Assembly: GCA_900543325.1 (NCBI GenBank)
Contig: UQQU01000007.1
Span: 1-61,683, forward strand
DNA length: 61,683 nt
Source: an uncultured Clostridium sp.
GTDB lineage: Bacteria; Bacillota; Clostridia; Clostridiales; Clostridiaceae
Direction of reading: 5' to 3'
Part shown: one piece after another, positions 27,449 to 35,562 of the stretch
Layout of the letters: every line of letters begins with the position of its first letter
How positions within the stretch are numbered: position 1 is the stretch's first letter
Position numbers and translations under genes: made by a program
Notes under the pieces: model-generated
Databases searched by the model: none
What the model was told of the DNA's origin: nothing
Seen by the model: only the letters and a program-made list of their open reading frames with translations

Positions 27449-27640
27449 TTACCATCCTCTTGAATAATCTTCATAACAATCTAAACATAATTTTTGTCCT
27501 TTGTGTAATCGGATCTTATGTTCTGGTGCTATTTCTCCACAAGCATCACACTTTATTGAGTTAAATGATCTTGCATATTCTGGAATCCTTATTTTTGTGT
27601 CCTTTATATCGAATAAGACTTCTTCTGGTACATCTAAAAT
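27449..27640 (-). pseudogene. C-terminal fragment of a FmdE-family zinc-ribbon protein
   Basis: A 63-codon open stretch ends in TAA at 27449-27451 and has no start codon; a TAG lies directly upstream. The translation ILDVPEEVLFDIKD... IPEYARSFNSIKCDACGEI ... LCLDCYEDYSRGW is the tail of FmdE-like proteins. It includes the treble-clef zinc ligands CxxC...CxxC. The N-terminal FmdE core (about 130 residues) is absent, so this is a remnant left by deletion. FmdE-like proteins are associated with molybdenum/tungsten formylmethanofuran dehydrogenase-type systems. Confidence 0.7.
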
Positions 27641-27700
27641 CTAAAAATTAATCCTCTTCAACCAAAAAGAATTACATTTTAAATTTCTTTCAAAAAGAAA

Positions 27701-27730
27701 AGAGACATAGCCAATAAAAGCTATATCCCC
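27701..27730 (-). terminator. terminator at the end of the riboflavin operon
   Basis: Eleven-base arms (27701-27711 and 27720-27730) pair using several G-U wobbles around an 8-base loop, then TTTTCTTTTT. The stem includes the stop codon of the HAD gene. Confidence 0.55.
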
Positions 27731-28368
27731 CTCACAGAGATAATATCCTTAATATTATCTATAATATAATCAGCATCTTTAAGTTCATTATCATTTCCAT
27801 AGCCATAACCACAACCAATAGAAAATAAATTATGCTTCTTTGCCAATTCAATATCAACAAATCTATCACCAATAACAAGAAAATCCCCTTGGTACTTTTC
27901 TTTAATAATCCCGAAAATTTCATACTTAGGCATAAAGTCAAAATCTTCACTGCAATAAAAATCTATAAAATACTTATCTAAATTAAATCTTTCTATGTGT
28001 TTATTCATATAACTAGATTTACAGTTACTTAAAAATATTAATTTATATCCATATTCATTTAATTTATTAAGTGTTTCAATAGCACCATCATATAACTGAG
28101 CTTTTCCTTCATCTATATATTCAATCATAGATTCTCCTATAATTGAACTACACTTCTCTTTTTCACTCTTTGGCAAATTAGGCATAAATGTATTCCACAT
28201 ATCCTTTGCACTTAAACCAAGAAATTTACTTATTTCTTCTTCTTCAAATTCCCTTTTCTTTGCATAACCATTAGCAACTAAATAATCATAAGCTTTCATA
28301 AAAGCTGGTTTATATATTTTTATACTATTATGCAAAGTACCATCGTAATCAAAAACAATGTATTTCAT
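27721..28368 (-). CDS. HAD-family hydrolase at the end of the rib operon (candidate pyrimidine phosphatase)
   Basis: A 215-residue HAD subfamily IA phosphatase. Motif I is FDYDGTLHNS (residues 6-15), motif II FLSNCKSS near residue 115, the motif III Lys is in MPKYEIFG and motif IV is IGDRFVDIELAKK near 175. It starts three bases after the ribH stop and precedes the operon terminator. It is therefore a good candidate for dephosphorylating 5-amino-6-ribitylamino-uracil 5'-phosphate, a riboflavin step done by assorted HAD enzymes (YcsE, YwtE, YigB). That assignment is inference from position. No strong ribosome-binding site is seen; translation is probably coupled to ribH. Confidence 0.85.
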   Translation of the reverse strand: MKYIVFDYDGTLHNSIKIYKPAFMKAYDYLVANGYAKKREFEEEEISKFLGLSAKDMWNTFMPNLPKSEKEKCSSIIGESMIEYIDEGKAQLYDGAIETLNKLNEYGYKLIFLSNCKSSYMNKHIERFNLDKYFIDFYCSEDFDFMPKYEIFGIIKEKYQGDFLVIGDRFVDIELAKKHNLFSIGCGYGYGNDNELKDADYIIDNIKDIISVRGI

Positions 28369-28371
28369 AGA

Positions 28372-28833
28372 CTAAAAGTTCTTTAAAAGGTTAGCCATTT
28401 CAATAGCTGTAACCGCTGCATCATATCCCTTATTACCAGACTTAGTACCAGCTCTTTCTATAGCTTGTTCAATACTATCAGTAGTTAAAATACCAAAGAT
28501 CACTGGTTTTTCTGTTTGAAGTGATACACTTGCAATTCCTTTTGACGCTTCTGCACAAACATAATCAAAATGAGGTGTTGATCCCTTTATAACTGCACCT
28601 AAGCAAATTACTACATCATACTCATCATTTTTAGCCATTTTCTTTGCTACAAGTGGTATTTCAAATGCTCCTGGAACCCATGCAACATCTATATTATTTT
28701 CCTCTACTCCATGTCTCTTTAAACCATCTAATGCTCCACCTAATAATTTTGATACTATAAATTCATTAAATCTTCCTACTACTATTCCAACTTTAAGCCC
28801 TTGTGCCACTAAATTTCCTTCTATTATTCTCAT
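28372..28833 (-). CDS. ribH: 6,7-dimethyl-8-ribityllumazine synthase
   Basis: A 153-residue icosahedron-forming enzyme. It condenses 5-amino-6-ribitylaminouracil with 3,4-dihydroxybutanone 4-phosphate. Family motifs: VVGRFNEFI (about 18-26), VPGAFEIPL (about 53-61), CLGAVIKGST (about 81-90), the catalytic His in PHFDYV and GNKGYDAA near the C-terminus. AGGAGG lies nine bases before the ATG. It follows ribBA after 143 bases in which I see no gene or terminator. Confidence 0.96.
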   Translation of the reverse strand: MRIIEGNLVAQGLKVGIVVGRFNEFIVSKLLGGALDGLKRHGVEENNIDVAWVPGAFEIPLVAKKMAKNDEYDVVICLGAVIKGSTPHFDYVCAEASKGIASVSLQTEKPVIFGILTTDSIEQAIERAGTKSGNKGYDAAVTAIEMANLLKNF

Positions 28834-28976
28834 TTCTTCTTCCTCCTAAATTTTCATTTATTTTATATAATTTTTAATTTATAACTTGTCCTACTTTTTT
28901 AGCTTGAATCCTTATTTTTCTAAAAGTAATATAAACTATACTTGTTCATTGGTTTTACTATAAAACTCTCATAAGT

Positions 28977-30179
28977 TTAAAGCATATGCCCAAGTTTTTC
29001 TTTTTTAGTTTGTAAGTAAAACTCATTTTTCTCATTATGGTTCATTTGAATTGGAACTCTCTTTACAATCTCTATTCCACAACTTTCCAAACCATCTATC
29101 TTCCTAGGATTATTAGTCATTAAATTTATCTTAGATACTCCTAAATCCTTTAGAATTGCAGCTGCTACATCATAACTTCTCATATCTGCTGCAAAACCTA
29201 GCATTTCATTAGCTTCTACAGTATCATATCCCTTATCTTGAAGAGCATAGGCTTTTAATTTATTAATAAGGCCTATACCTCTTCCCTCTTGTCTCATGTA
29301 AAGTAAAATTCCACAGCCTTCTTCTGCAATTCTCTTCATAGCTGCATCATATTGTTCTCCACAATCACATCTTTTAGATCCTAATGCATCTCCTGTTAAG
29401 CATTCTGAATGAATTCTAGTTAAAATTTCAGAATTATTATTTATATCACCTTTAACTAATGCCACATGATGTTCTCCATTTAATTCATTTATAAATCCAT
29501 ACATTTTAAAATCACCATATCTAGTTGGCATTTTAATTTCAACAACTCTTTCAACCCTTGCTTCTTTTTTTTCCTTTTCTCTTCTATACGCAACTAGATC
29601 TTCAATAGTTATTATTTTTAAGTTATGAACCTTTGCAAATTCCATTAATTCTGGAGTTCTTGCCATTGTACCATCTTCATTCATTATTTCACATATAACT
29701 CCAGCAGGCCTTAATCCAGCAAGTTTAGCTAAATCAACAGAAGCTTCTGTATGGCCACATCTTTTTAATACGCCACCTTCTTTAGCAATTAATGGGAATA
29801 CATGTCCTGGTCTTCTGAAATCCTCTGCCTTACAATTATTATCAAGTACTTTTTGAATAGTTAAGGCTCTTTCAAATGCTGATATACCTGTAGTTGTATC
29901 TACATGATCGATTGATACTGTAAAAGCAGTTTCATGATTATCAGTATTCTTTTCTACCATTTTACCTATTTTTAATTCATTTAATCTTTTTTCTTCTATA
30001 GGCATACAAATAAGTCCACGTCCATATTTAGCCATAAAATTAATAGCTTCCCCAGTAACCTTATCTGCTGCCATTAATAAATCTCCTTCATTTTCTCTAT
30101 TAGGATTATCAACAACAATAACAATTTTTCCATCTTTTATATCTTTTATTGCTTCTTCAACACTATTAAATTTATACAT
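28977..30179 (-). CDS. ribBA: bifunctional 3,4-dihydroxy-2-butanone 4-phosphate synthase / GTP cyclohydrolase II
   Basis: 400 residues. N-terminal RibB half (about 1-200) shows DNPNRENEGDL, RRPGHVFPL and GHTEASVDLA. C-terminal RibA half (about 205-400) shows the Zn site ECLTGDALGSKRCDCGEQ and the RQEGRGIGL motif. It supplies both substrates for lumazine formation. Start chosen at the ATG (30179), nine bases after AGGAG, instead of the TTG two codons upstream. It follows ribE by 20 bases. Confidence 0.96.
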   Translation of the reverse strand: MYKFNSVEEAIKDIKDGKIVIVVDNPNRENEGDLLMAADKVTGEAINFMAKYGRGLICMPIEEKRLNELKIGKMVEKNTDNHETAFTVSIDHVDTTTGISAFERALTIQKVLDNNCKAEDFRRPGHVFPLIAKEGGVLKRCGHTEASVDLAKLAGLRPAGVICEIMNEDGTMARTPELMEFAKVHNLKIITIEDLVAYRREKEKKEARVERVVEIKMPTRYGDFKMYGFINELNGEHHVALVKGDINNNSEILTRIHSECLTGDALGSKRCDCGEQYDAAMKRIAEEGCGILLYMRQEGRGIGLINKLKAYALQDKGYDTVEANEMLGFAADMRSYDVAAAILKDLGVSKINLMTNNPRKIDGLESCGIEIVKRVPIQMNHNEKNEFYLQTKKEKLGHML

Positions 30180-30199
30180 AAACAATTACTCCTTTCATA

Positions 30200-30856
30200 T
30201 TAAAAAAATCCATTTTCCCTTAGAAAATCTTCTGTTAATGATGTATTCTTTTTGTTTTCTTCCTTTGTTGCTAATCTCATAAGCTTTTCAACATATTTTG
30301 AAATCACATCACATTCAAGATTAACAGTTTCACCAATAGCTTTATTTAACAATGTAGTTTCTTGTGCAGTATGAGGTATTATTGAAACTTTAAATACATT
30401 TTCATCTACATATGCAACTGTTAAACTTATACCATCAATTGTTATTGAACCTTTTAAAACTACATATCTTAAAATATCATTTGTAGTTTTTATAGTAACC
30501 CAAGTAGCATTATCTTCTTTTATTAATGAAATAATTGTACCAGTTCCATCTATATGTCCACTTACAATATGACCACCTAATCTACTTTGTAATGTTAATG
30601 CTCTTTCTAAGTTAACTTTACTTCCTACATTTAAATTTCCTAAATTACTTCTCCTTAATGTTTCAGCCATAACATCAGCTTCAAAACTATTTGCTTTTAA
30701 ATTTGTCACAGTAAGGCATACCCCATTAGTACAAATACTATCTCCTACATTTGTATTTTCTAAAACCTTATTTGCTTTAATTAATAATTTTGAAGATTTG
30801 CTACTTTTTTTTATTTCCTGTATAACACCTAATTCTTCAATTATACCTGTAAACAT
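30200..30856 (-). CDS. ribE: riboflavin synthase alpha subunit
   Basis: 218 residues made of two homologous lumazine-binding barrels. It starts with the invariant MFTGIIEELG; GDSICTNGVCLTV and GSITIDGISLTV are the paired repeat motifs, and GGHIVSGHIDGTG lies between them. It dismutates two lumazines to riboflavin. The ATG at 30856 is chosen over the upstream GTG because the latter lies inside the AGGTGGG ribosome-binding site. It lies 12 bases after ribD ends. Confidence 0.95.
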   Translation of the reverse strand: MFTGIIEELGVIQEIKKSSKSSKLLIKANKVLENTNVGDSICTNGVCLTVTNLKANSFEADVMAETLRRSNLGNLNVGSKVNLERALTLQSRLGGHIVSGHIDGTGTIISLIKEDNATWVTIKTTNDILRYVVLKGSITIDGISLTVAYVDENVFKVSIIPHTAQETTLLNKAIGETVNLECDVISKYVEKLMRLATKEENKKNTSLTEDFLRENGFF

Positions 30857-30868
30857 ATAATCACCCAC

Positions 30869-31951
30869 CTAACATATATATCCTTCAACTAAAATATCTT
30901 CATCTACAATATTGGTAGTAATATCTTTCAATTTAAAGGCATCATTTAATTTATCTATTCCTATTCCACCTACTGGTGTTTTAGAGGATTCTCCTCCTAT
31001 AATTTTAGGAGATATATAAATCATTACTTTATCAACTATACTTTCTTCTAAAGCAGAATAATTAAGTGTTGACCCTCCTTCTAATAAAATACTATCTATA
31101 TTTAATTCCCCAAGTTTTTTAATAAGAGCACTTAAATCAACCTGTCCATTTTTTTCGTCTATAATTAGCACATTAATATTCTTTTTTAATAACTCTTGCA
31201 TATTTTTTATATTTGCCCTTTTAGTAGTTGCTATTATTGTTTTATTATCTTTATTTTGTAATACTTTAGAATTCATAGGTATTCTTAATGTGCTATCAAC
31301 AATAATTCTTATTGGATTACTTCCATTTTCTATTCTACAAGTTAATTCTGGGTTATCTTTAATTACAGTATTTACTCCTACCATAATTCCAGAAAGCTTA
31401 TTTCTTAAATTATGAACTTGTAATCTTGATTTTTCAGAACTAATCCATTTAGATTCACCAGTTGTTGTTGCTATTTTCCCATCAAGAGACATAGCAGTTT
31501 TTAATACTACAAAAGGCTTTTTGCTTAATATATATTTTATAAATACTTCATTAAGTTTTTTACATTTCTCTTCTAATACACCAACCTTTACTTCTATACC
31601 AGCTTTTTTTAGTTTATCTACTCCATTTCCTGCAACTAATGGATTAGGATCAATCATTCCAATAACCACTCGCTTTATATTATTTTCAATTATTTTATCT
31701 GCACATGGTGGCGTTTTACCATAATGAGAGCACGGTTCTAAAGTTACATACATAGTGGCTCCACTTGGATCTTCCTTTAAACTTTTAAATGCATTTACTT
31801 CAGCATGTCCTTCCCCATATTTTTCGTGATAGCCTTCTCCAATTACAATTCCATCCTTTACAATTACAGCTCCAACCATTGGATTTGGATTTACTTTTCC
31901 TTCACCTTTCTTTGCCAATTCAATGGCTAACTCCATAAATTTTTCATCCAA
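30869..31951 (-). CDS. ribD: bifunctional diaminohydroxyphosphoribosylaminopyrimidine deaminase / 5-amino-6-(5-phosphoribosylamino)uracil reductase
   Basis: 360 residues. The N-terminal cytidine-deaminase-like zinc domain has GHAEVNAF and EPCSHYGKTPPCAD. The C-terminal reductase domain (about 145-360) has VVLKTAMSLDGKIA and LLEGGSTLN. It catalyses the second and third steps of riboflavin synthesis. Start is probably the TTG at 31951, eight bases after GAGG; an earlier GTG lies within that site. First gene of the rib operon, behind the FMN riboswitch and two terminators. Confidence 0.95.
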   Translation of the reverse strand: MDEKFMELAIELAKKGEGKVNPNPMVGAVIVKDGIVIGEGYHEKYGEGHAEVNAFKSLKEDPSGATMYVTLEPCSHYGKTPPCADKIIENNIKRVVIGMIDPNPLVAGNGVDKLKKAGIEVKVGVLEEKCKKLNEVFIKYILSKKPFVVLKTAMSLDGKIATTTGESKWISSEKSRLQVHNLRNKLSGIMVGVNTVIKDNPELTCRIENGSNPIRIIVDSTLRIPMNSKVLQNKDNKTIIATTKRANIKNMQELLKKNINVLIIDEKNGQVDLSALIKKLGELNIDSILLEGGSTLNYSALEESIVDKVMIYISPKIIGGESSKTPVGGIGIDKLNDAFKLKDITTNIVDEDILVEGYIC

Positions 31952-32002
31952 ATTTATCACCTCACAATGAAATTAATTTGAATTTAATAAATCATTCAAA
32001 AA

Positions 32003-32029
32003 AAGCCCTGAGCTTTTTACTCAGGGCTT
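32003..32029 (-). terminator. second (promoter-distal) terminator of the FMN riboswitch leader
   Basis: Stem of ten pairs (AAGCCCTGAG with CTCAGGGCTT), 7-base loop, then seven T on the minus strand, about 50 bases before ribD. Its 5' arm can pair through GCCCTGA with TCAGGGC in the first strand of the FMN aptamer. Confidence 0.75.
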
Positions 32030-32155
32030 AACATTTTACAATCATTCTTATATTATCATTTTATTTACAATTAAACTTAATAAAAAATATTTAATAAATA
32101 TAACTATAAAAATAAAATTTATAAAAATAATCATATAAATTTTGTGAAAATAAAA

Positions 32156-32182
32156 GCTCTGAAATATAAAATATTTCAGAGC
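32156..32182 (-). terminator. first terminator of the FMN riboswitch leader
   Basis: Perfect 12-bp stem (32171-32182 with 32156-32167), 3-base loop, then TTTTATTTTC on the minus strand, 49 bases after the aptamer. Its 5' arm begins GCTCTGAA, which can pair (one G-U) with TTCAGGGC at the aptamer's 5' end. Confidence 0.75.
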
Positions 32183-32231
32183 ATAAATACACAAAACTAA
32201 TATAGTAGTTAAAAATACTATATTTACATTT

Positions 32232-32338
32232 ATCTTCTTCCATCCAGACTTTACTGTCGGCCTCGGAATTTCACCGAATCTGCTAAAATCGCTCGCGGGC
32301 TTTACCGCCGGTAGGGAATTTCACCCTGCCCTGAAGAT
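32232..32338 (-). ncRNA. FMN riboswitch (RFN element) of the rib operon
   Basis: On the minus strand the element begins TCTTCAGGGCAGGGTG and contains GAAATTCCCTACCGGCGG, GCCCGCGAGC, GATTCGGTGAAATTCCG and AGTCTGGATGG, the conserved blocks of the RFN aptamer in order. It closes with GAAGAAGAT pairing back to the start. When FMN binds, transcription should stop before ribD. Confidence 0.97.
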
Positions 32339-32356
32339 TTATTAAATTATAATTAA

Positions 32357-32385
32357 ATATTATTATAAATACTATTTTCTGTCAA
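32357..32385 (-). promoter_or_regulatory. sigma-A promoter of the rib operon
   Basis: Minus-strand TTGACA (32385-32380), 17-base spacer, TAATAT (32362-32357), placing the start about ten bases before the FMN aptamer. Confidence 0.6.
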
Positions 32386-32388
32386 TAC

Positions 32389-33429
32389 TTATTTAATTTG
32401 TATTTTTTCTCTTGATGCTCCACTACTTAAATAACATTTATAAGGATTAATCTTATTAATTATATCATCAATAAAATTACTTATATTATTTTCTTTAAAT
32501 TCTTTTTTTAAAATATATTTTGCAGAAGTATCAATTTGATCTAAGCATGTTATTGCTAAAGATTTTCTTATATTATAGCCACTATTTATTGCTTTACTAA
32601 AATCATTATAAATATTTTCATTTAATAAATCTAAATCTAATAAAGCAAACCTTAAACAACCTTGAAATCTATTTGGTATATTAGTTAAATCAACTATTTT
32701 ATTATATGGCGCACAATTTAATTCTCCAGGTAGTGGACCTGCTCCATGCCTTGTTAAATAACTTCTAGTTATATAAATAACTTCGATATTAACTTTATTT
32801 TTTACTTCATTTGAAAACTCACTATAAACTTCATTCAAAATTTCAATTACATTTTCTATGCCTGTTTTTGAGTGAGTTACATGAGGAAAATACTTATAGT
32901 TTTCATGTAACATTAAACCTTGAGCACCTTCAAATATTAACGTTGTAAAATTCCTATTTATCTCTTTAAATGATATGATTTTTATATTTTTAATAAATTT
33001 TTTTATATCTTCAATAAAATTAAATATTAAGTTATTATTTTCAAGTATACTTTTGAATTCATTATCAATATTATTTACTCTAAGTTCCTTTAATCTTTCT
33101 GTAACATAATGATTTTTAATATTCATTAATATCTCATAAACTTTAGTTTGATTAAGATTCATTATTTCAGTAGCTAAATTTCTTAATCCTACTCTAGCCA
33201 TATTATCAAGAATAAATCCCATTGAACCAGTTACATCTAAGCCAATAATAATAGGTGTTGCATTTGGATTATCAATACTATCACAGCTTTCTCTATAAGT
33301 TATTCCTCTTGGATCTAACTCTGGATTTAAACTTCTAGAAGTATATATATCTTCAACCCTCTCTCTTCCACTAATATTCCTTTGTGAATATTCTCTCCAA
33401 TCTCTTTCTGACCATCTTCCTGTTCCCAT
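32389..33429 (-). CDS. chimeric protein: truncated VWA-like N-terminus fused to a headless PurA-like C-terminus
   Basis: 346 residues. Residues 1-91 (MGTGRWSERDW..., GLDVTGSMG with an incomplete MIDAS) match the beginning of a VWA-domain protein and stop abruptly. Residues 92-346 match the C-terminal two-thirds of an adenylosuccinate synthetase-like protein: IFEGAQGLMLHENYKYFPHV (165-184), YITRSYLTRHGAGPLPGE (219-236) and LRFALLDLDLL (259-269). The PurA P-loop and GDEGKG N-terminal region are missing, so synthetase activity is not expected. The simplest reading is an in-frame deletion near 33156 that joined two neighbouring genes. AGGAGG supports the ATG. The frame is open and free of stops, so the fusion may be young or useful. 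Confidence 0.7.
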   Translation of the reverse strand: MGTGRWSERDWREYSQRNISGRERVEDIYTSRSLNPELDPRGITYRESCDSIDNPNATPIIIGLDVTGSMGFILDNMARVGLRNLATEIMNLNQTKVYEILMNIKNHYVTERLKELRVNNIDNEFKSILENNNLIFNFIEDIKKFIKNIKIISFKEINRNFTTLIFEGAQGLMLHENYKYFPHVTHSKTGIENVIEILNEVYSEFSNEVKNKVNIEVIYITRSYLTRHGAGPLPGELNCAPYNKIVDLTNIPNRFQGCLRFALLDLDLLNENIYNDFSKAINSGYNIRKSLAITCLDQIDTSAKYILKKEFKENNISNFIDDIINKINPYKCYLSSGASREKIQIK

Positions 33430-33582
33430 AAATTAATACCTCCTAAACATTTTACTTATTTTCAATTTGATATTAAGTATTTTCAAAAAAATATTTTAAA
33501 AATATTTTATTACTGCTAATAAAATATAATTAACTTTATATCATATAGATAATATCAATTTGATTTTATATTATAGTATATT

Positions 33583-33621
33583 AAAAATCTCATAAATAAT
33601 GCATAAATTTATGAGATTTTT
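33583..33621 (-). terminator. terminator after the NUDIX gene
   Basis: Perfect 14-bp stem (33583-33596 with 33608-33621), 11-base loop, A5/T5 ends. It separates the NUDIX gene from the VWA/PurA chimera. Confidence 0.75.
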
Positions 33622-33630
33622 TTAAATTAT

Positions 33631-34533
33631 TTAAAACTCATATTCCCAGTTTTCATTAAACTTATAAACTTGTGCTGGGCGATATGGCTTTCCTTCAAGC
33701 TTTTCATCAGTTTCAACTATCATATTTCCAATTTTTCTTCTAAAGTTCAATAACTCTTTTCCCATTATAGCTTCATAAACATATTGAAGTTCTTTTACAG
33801 TAAAAAGCTTAGGTAATAAATTAACTGCTATTGGAGTATACTGAATCTTATTTCTTATCCTATCAATTGCATAGTCTAATATTTTATAGTGATCAAAGGC
33901 TAATTCATCATTGCTACTATTTAGAAATTTATAGCTTACTTTCTTTTGCCTAAAAATATTTTTCTCTAATATTTCAGTTACTTCATAATTTATTTTTATT
34001 TCATCATCTTCTGAAACAAGACTTAATAAATATCTCTTTTTAATGTCAGTGGTAAAGTTTTCAGTACTAATTAGTTTCTTATTTATCCAAAACCATTGAA
34101 CTTCCTTGGCATCATCACCAGCAATTGGTTTTACACTATTCTTTGAAATTAGTGCAACATTACCAACACTTATAACTCTAGTTCTTGGGTCCCTATTAAT
34201 TTCACCAAAAGTATAAAGTTGCTCAAAATAGACTTTATCTATTCCTGTTTCCTCTTTTAATTCTCTTTCTGCTCCTTCTTGTAGACTTTCATTCATTCTC
34301 ACAAATCCACCTGGAATAGCCCATTTTTCAATAAAAGGATGTTCTTTTCTTTTTATCAATAACACTTGCATTCCTTTTCTAGGAACTTTACGTATATTCT
34401 CTTCTTCCTTATCTTCTGTTGTAAAAATAATAATATCATTAGTAACACTAGGTCTTTCATACCTTGCTGGATTATATGTTTTAATAAACTCTTCTTCTGT
34501 TAATCCATCTTTATCTTTTATATTAACTTTCAT
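33631..34533 (-). CDS. NUDIX hydrolase with C-terminal winged helix (NrtR-like)
   Basis: 300 residues. Residues about 30-175 form a NUDIX domain with a complete box, GFVRMNESLQEGAERELKEE then TGI (GX5EX7REUXEEXGU). Residues 225-300 form a winged-helix-like module (LLPKLFTVKELQYVYEAI, LNFRRKIGN), as in NrtR regulators that sense ADP-ribose and control NAD genes. The intact box means it could also be an active ADP-ribose/NAD-type pyrophosphatase. No NAD genes are adjacent. The ribosome-binding site is weak, so the exact start is uncertain. Confidence 0.82.
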   Translation of the reverse strand: MKVNIKDKDGLTEEEFIKTYNPARYERPSVTNDIIIFTTEDKEEENIRKVPRKGMQVLLIKRKEHPFIEKWAIPGGFVRMNESLQEGAERELKEETGIDKVYFEQLYTFGEINRDPRTRVISVGNVALISKNSVKPIAGDDAKEVQWFWINKKLISTENFTTDIKKRYLLSLVSEDDEIKINYEVTEILEKNIFRQKKVSYKFLNSSNDELAFDHYKILDYAIDRIRNKIQYTPIAVNLLPKLFTVKELQYVYEAIMGKELLNFRRKIGNMIVETDEKLEGKPYRPAQVYKFNENWEYEF

Positions 34534-34756
34534 AATTTATTTTTAGTGAAAGAATATATGACAAGTCCAAACTCCCACCAAATCCTCCAATCTTTATTGT
34601 TGTTTACTTTTTAGTATTTAACAAGTTATTTATATATCAAATTTAGATATATATGTTCCTTTATGAAAAAACATTTTCCATTTCCCATCAATATATTTCC
34701 ATATTGTACTACAAAATTAACTGTAATTCTATTATTTGTAAATAACTTTAAAAAAA

Positions 34757-34801
34757 TTATCTCAAATTATAATCTAGATACTAAATTACAATTTGAGATA
34801 A
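34757..34801 (-). terminator. terminator after the flavoprotein gene
   Basis: Perfect 12-bp arms (34757-34768 and 34790-34801) across a 21-base loop, partly paired, then TTTTTT on the minus strand. Confidence 0.65.
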
Positions 34802-34811
34802 AATTAAATAT

Positions 34812-35429
34812 TTATCTAATAAAATTTGTTCTTTCAACTGGAACTAATTCAGGAAGTGGTACATTTTTAGCTGCTTCTTTACACTTAATTAAATAAGCCA
34901 TATTTCTAGCTAATACCTTCATTGTTCTGATACCCTCTAAATCTTGTACAACTTCTTCTGGAGTATTTCCATGTATTTGATTCCAATAAACAGATGATAC
35001 TATAGGCATTTCATTTATTGTAAAGTATTTATTTAATTGATCAAAGGCAGCACTAGCTCCTCCTCTACGACATGAAACAATACTTGCTGCAAACATATGT
35101 CTTAAGTGATTCTTATCTGTTGAATAAAAAAGTCTATCTAAAAATGAAGTTGCTGCTCCACTTGCTGCAGCATAATGAACAGGAGAACCTACAATAAAAC
35201 CATTTGCACTCTCCATCTCTTTACTTACTTCATTAACTAAATCATCATGAACACATTTGCCCAATTTTCTGCATCCATTACATCCAATACATCCTATTAC
35301 TGGCCTATTTCCAACCTCATAGAATTTAACTTCTATTCCCTCATTAAGCAACTCATTTTCAATTACTTTTAATGCTGTATATGTGCATCCTTTCGATTTT
35401 GGACTTCCATTAAGTAATATTACTTTCAT
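34812..35429 (-). CDS. iron-sulfur flavoprotein / NADPH-dependent FMN reductase family
   Basis: 205 residues with a flavodoxin-like fold. LLNGSPKSKGCTYTAL (residues 4-19) is the FMN phosphate loop. CIGCNGCRKLGKC (about 47-59) is the compact Cys motif that binds a [4Fe-4S] cluster in Isf-type proteins, and GSPVHYAAASG lies near 80. It probably shuttles electrons between ferredoxin and oxidised substrates such as quinones or oxygen species. AGGAGA supports the ATG. It appears monocistronic. Confidence 0.85.
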   Translation of the reverse strand: MKVILLNGSPKSKGCTYTALKVIENELLNEGIEVKFYEVGNRPVIGCIGCNGCRKLGKCVHDDLVNEVSKEMESANGFIVGSPVHYAAASGAATSFLDRLFYSTDKNHLRHMFAASIVSCRRGGASAAFDQLNKYFTINEMPIVSSVYWNQIHGNTPEEVVQDLEGIRTMKVLARNMAYLIKCKEAAKNVPLPELVPVERTNFIR

Positions 35430-35562
35430 TTAAAACTCTCCTATAACAATTTTTCTATAAAAATTATATAAAAACTTCATTTAATTTATAACTATTCGTT
35501 AGATTAATTACCGAAGTTTTAAACTTATCTAAACTCCCTCAAAACCTTTAAAAATATAATTA

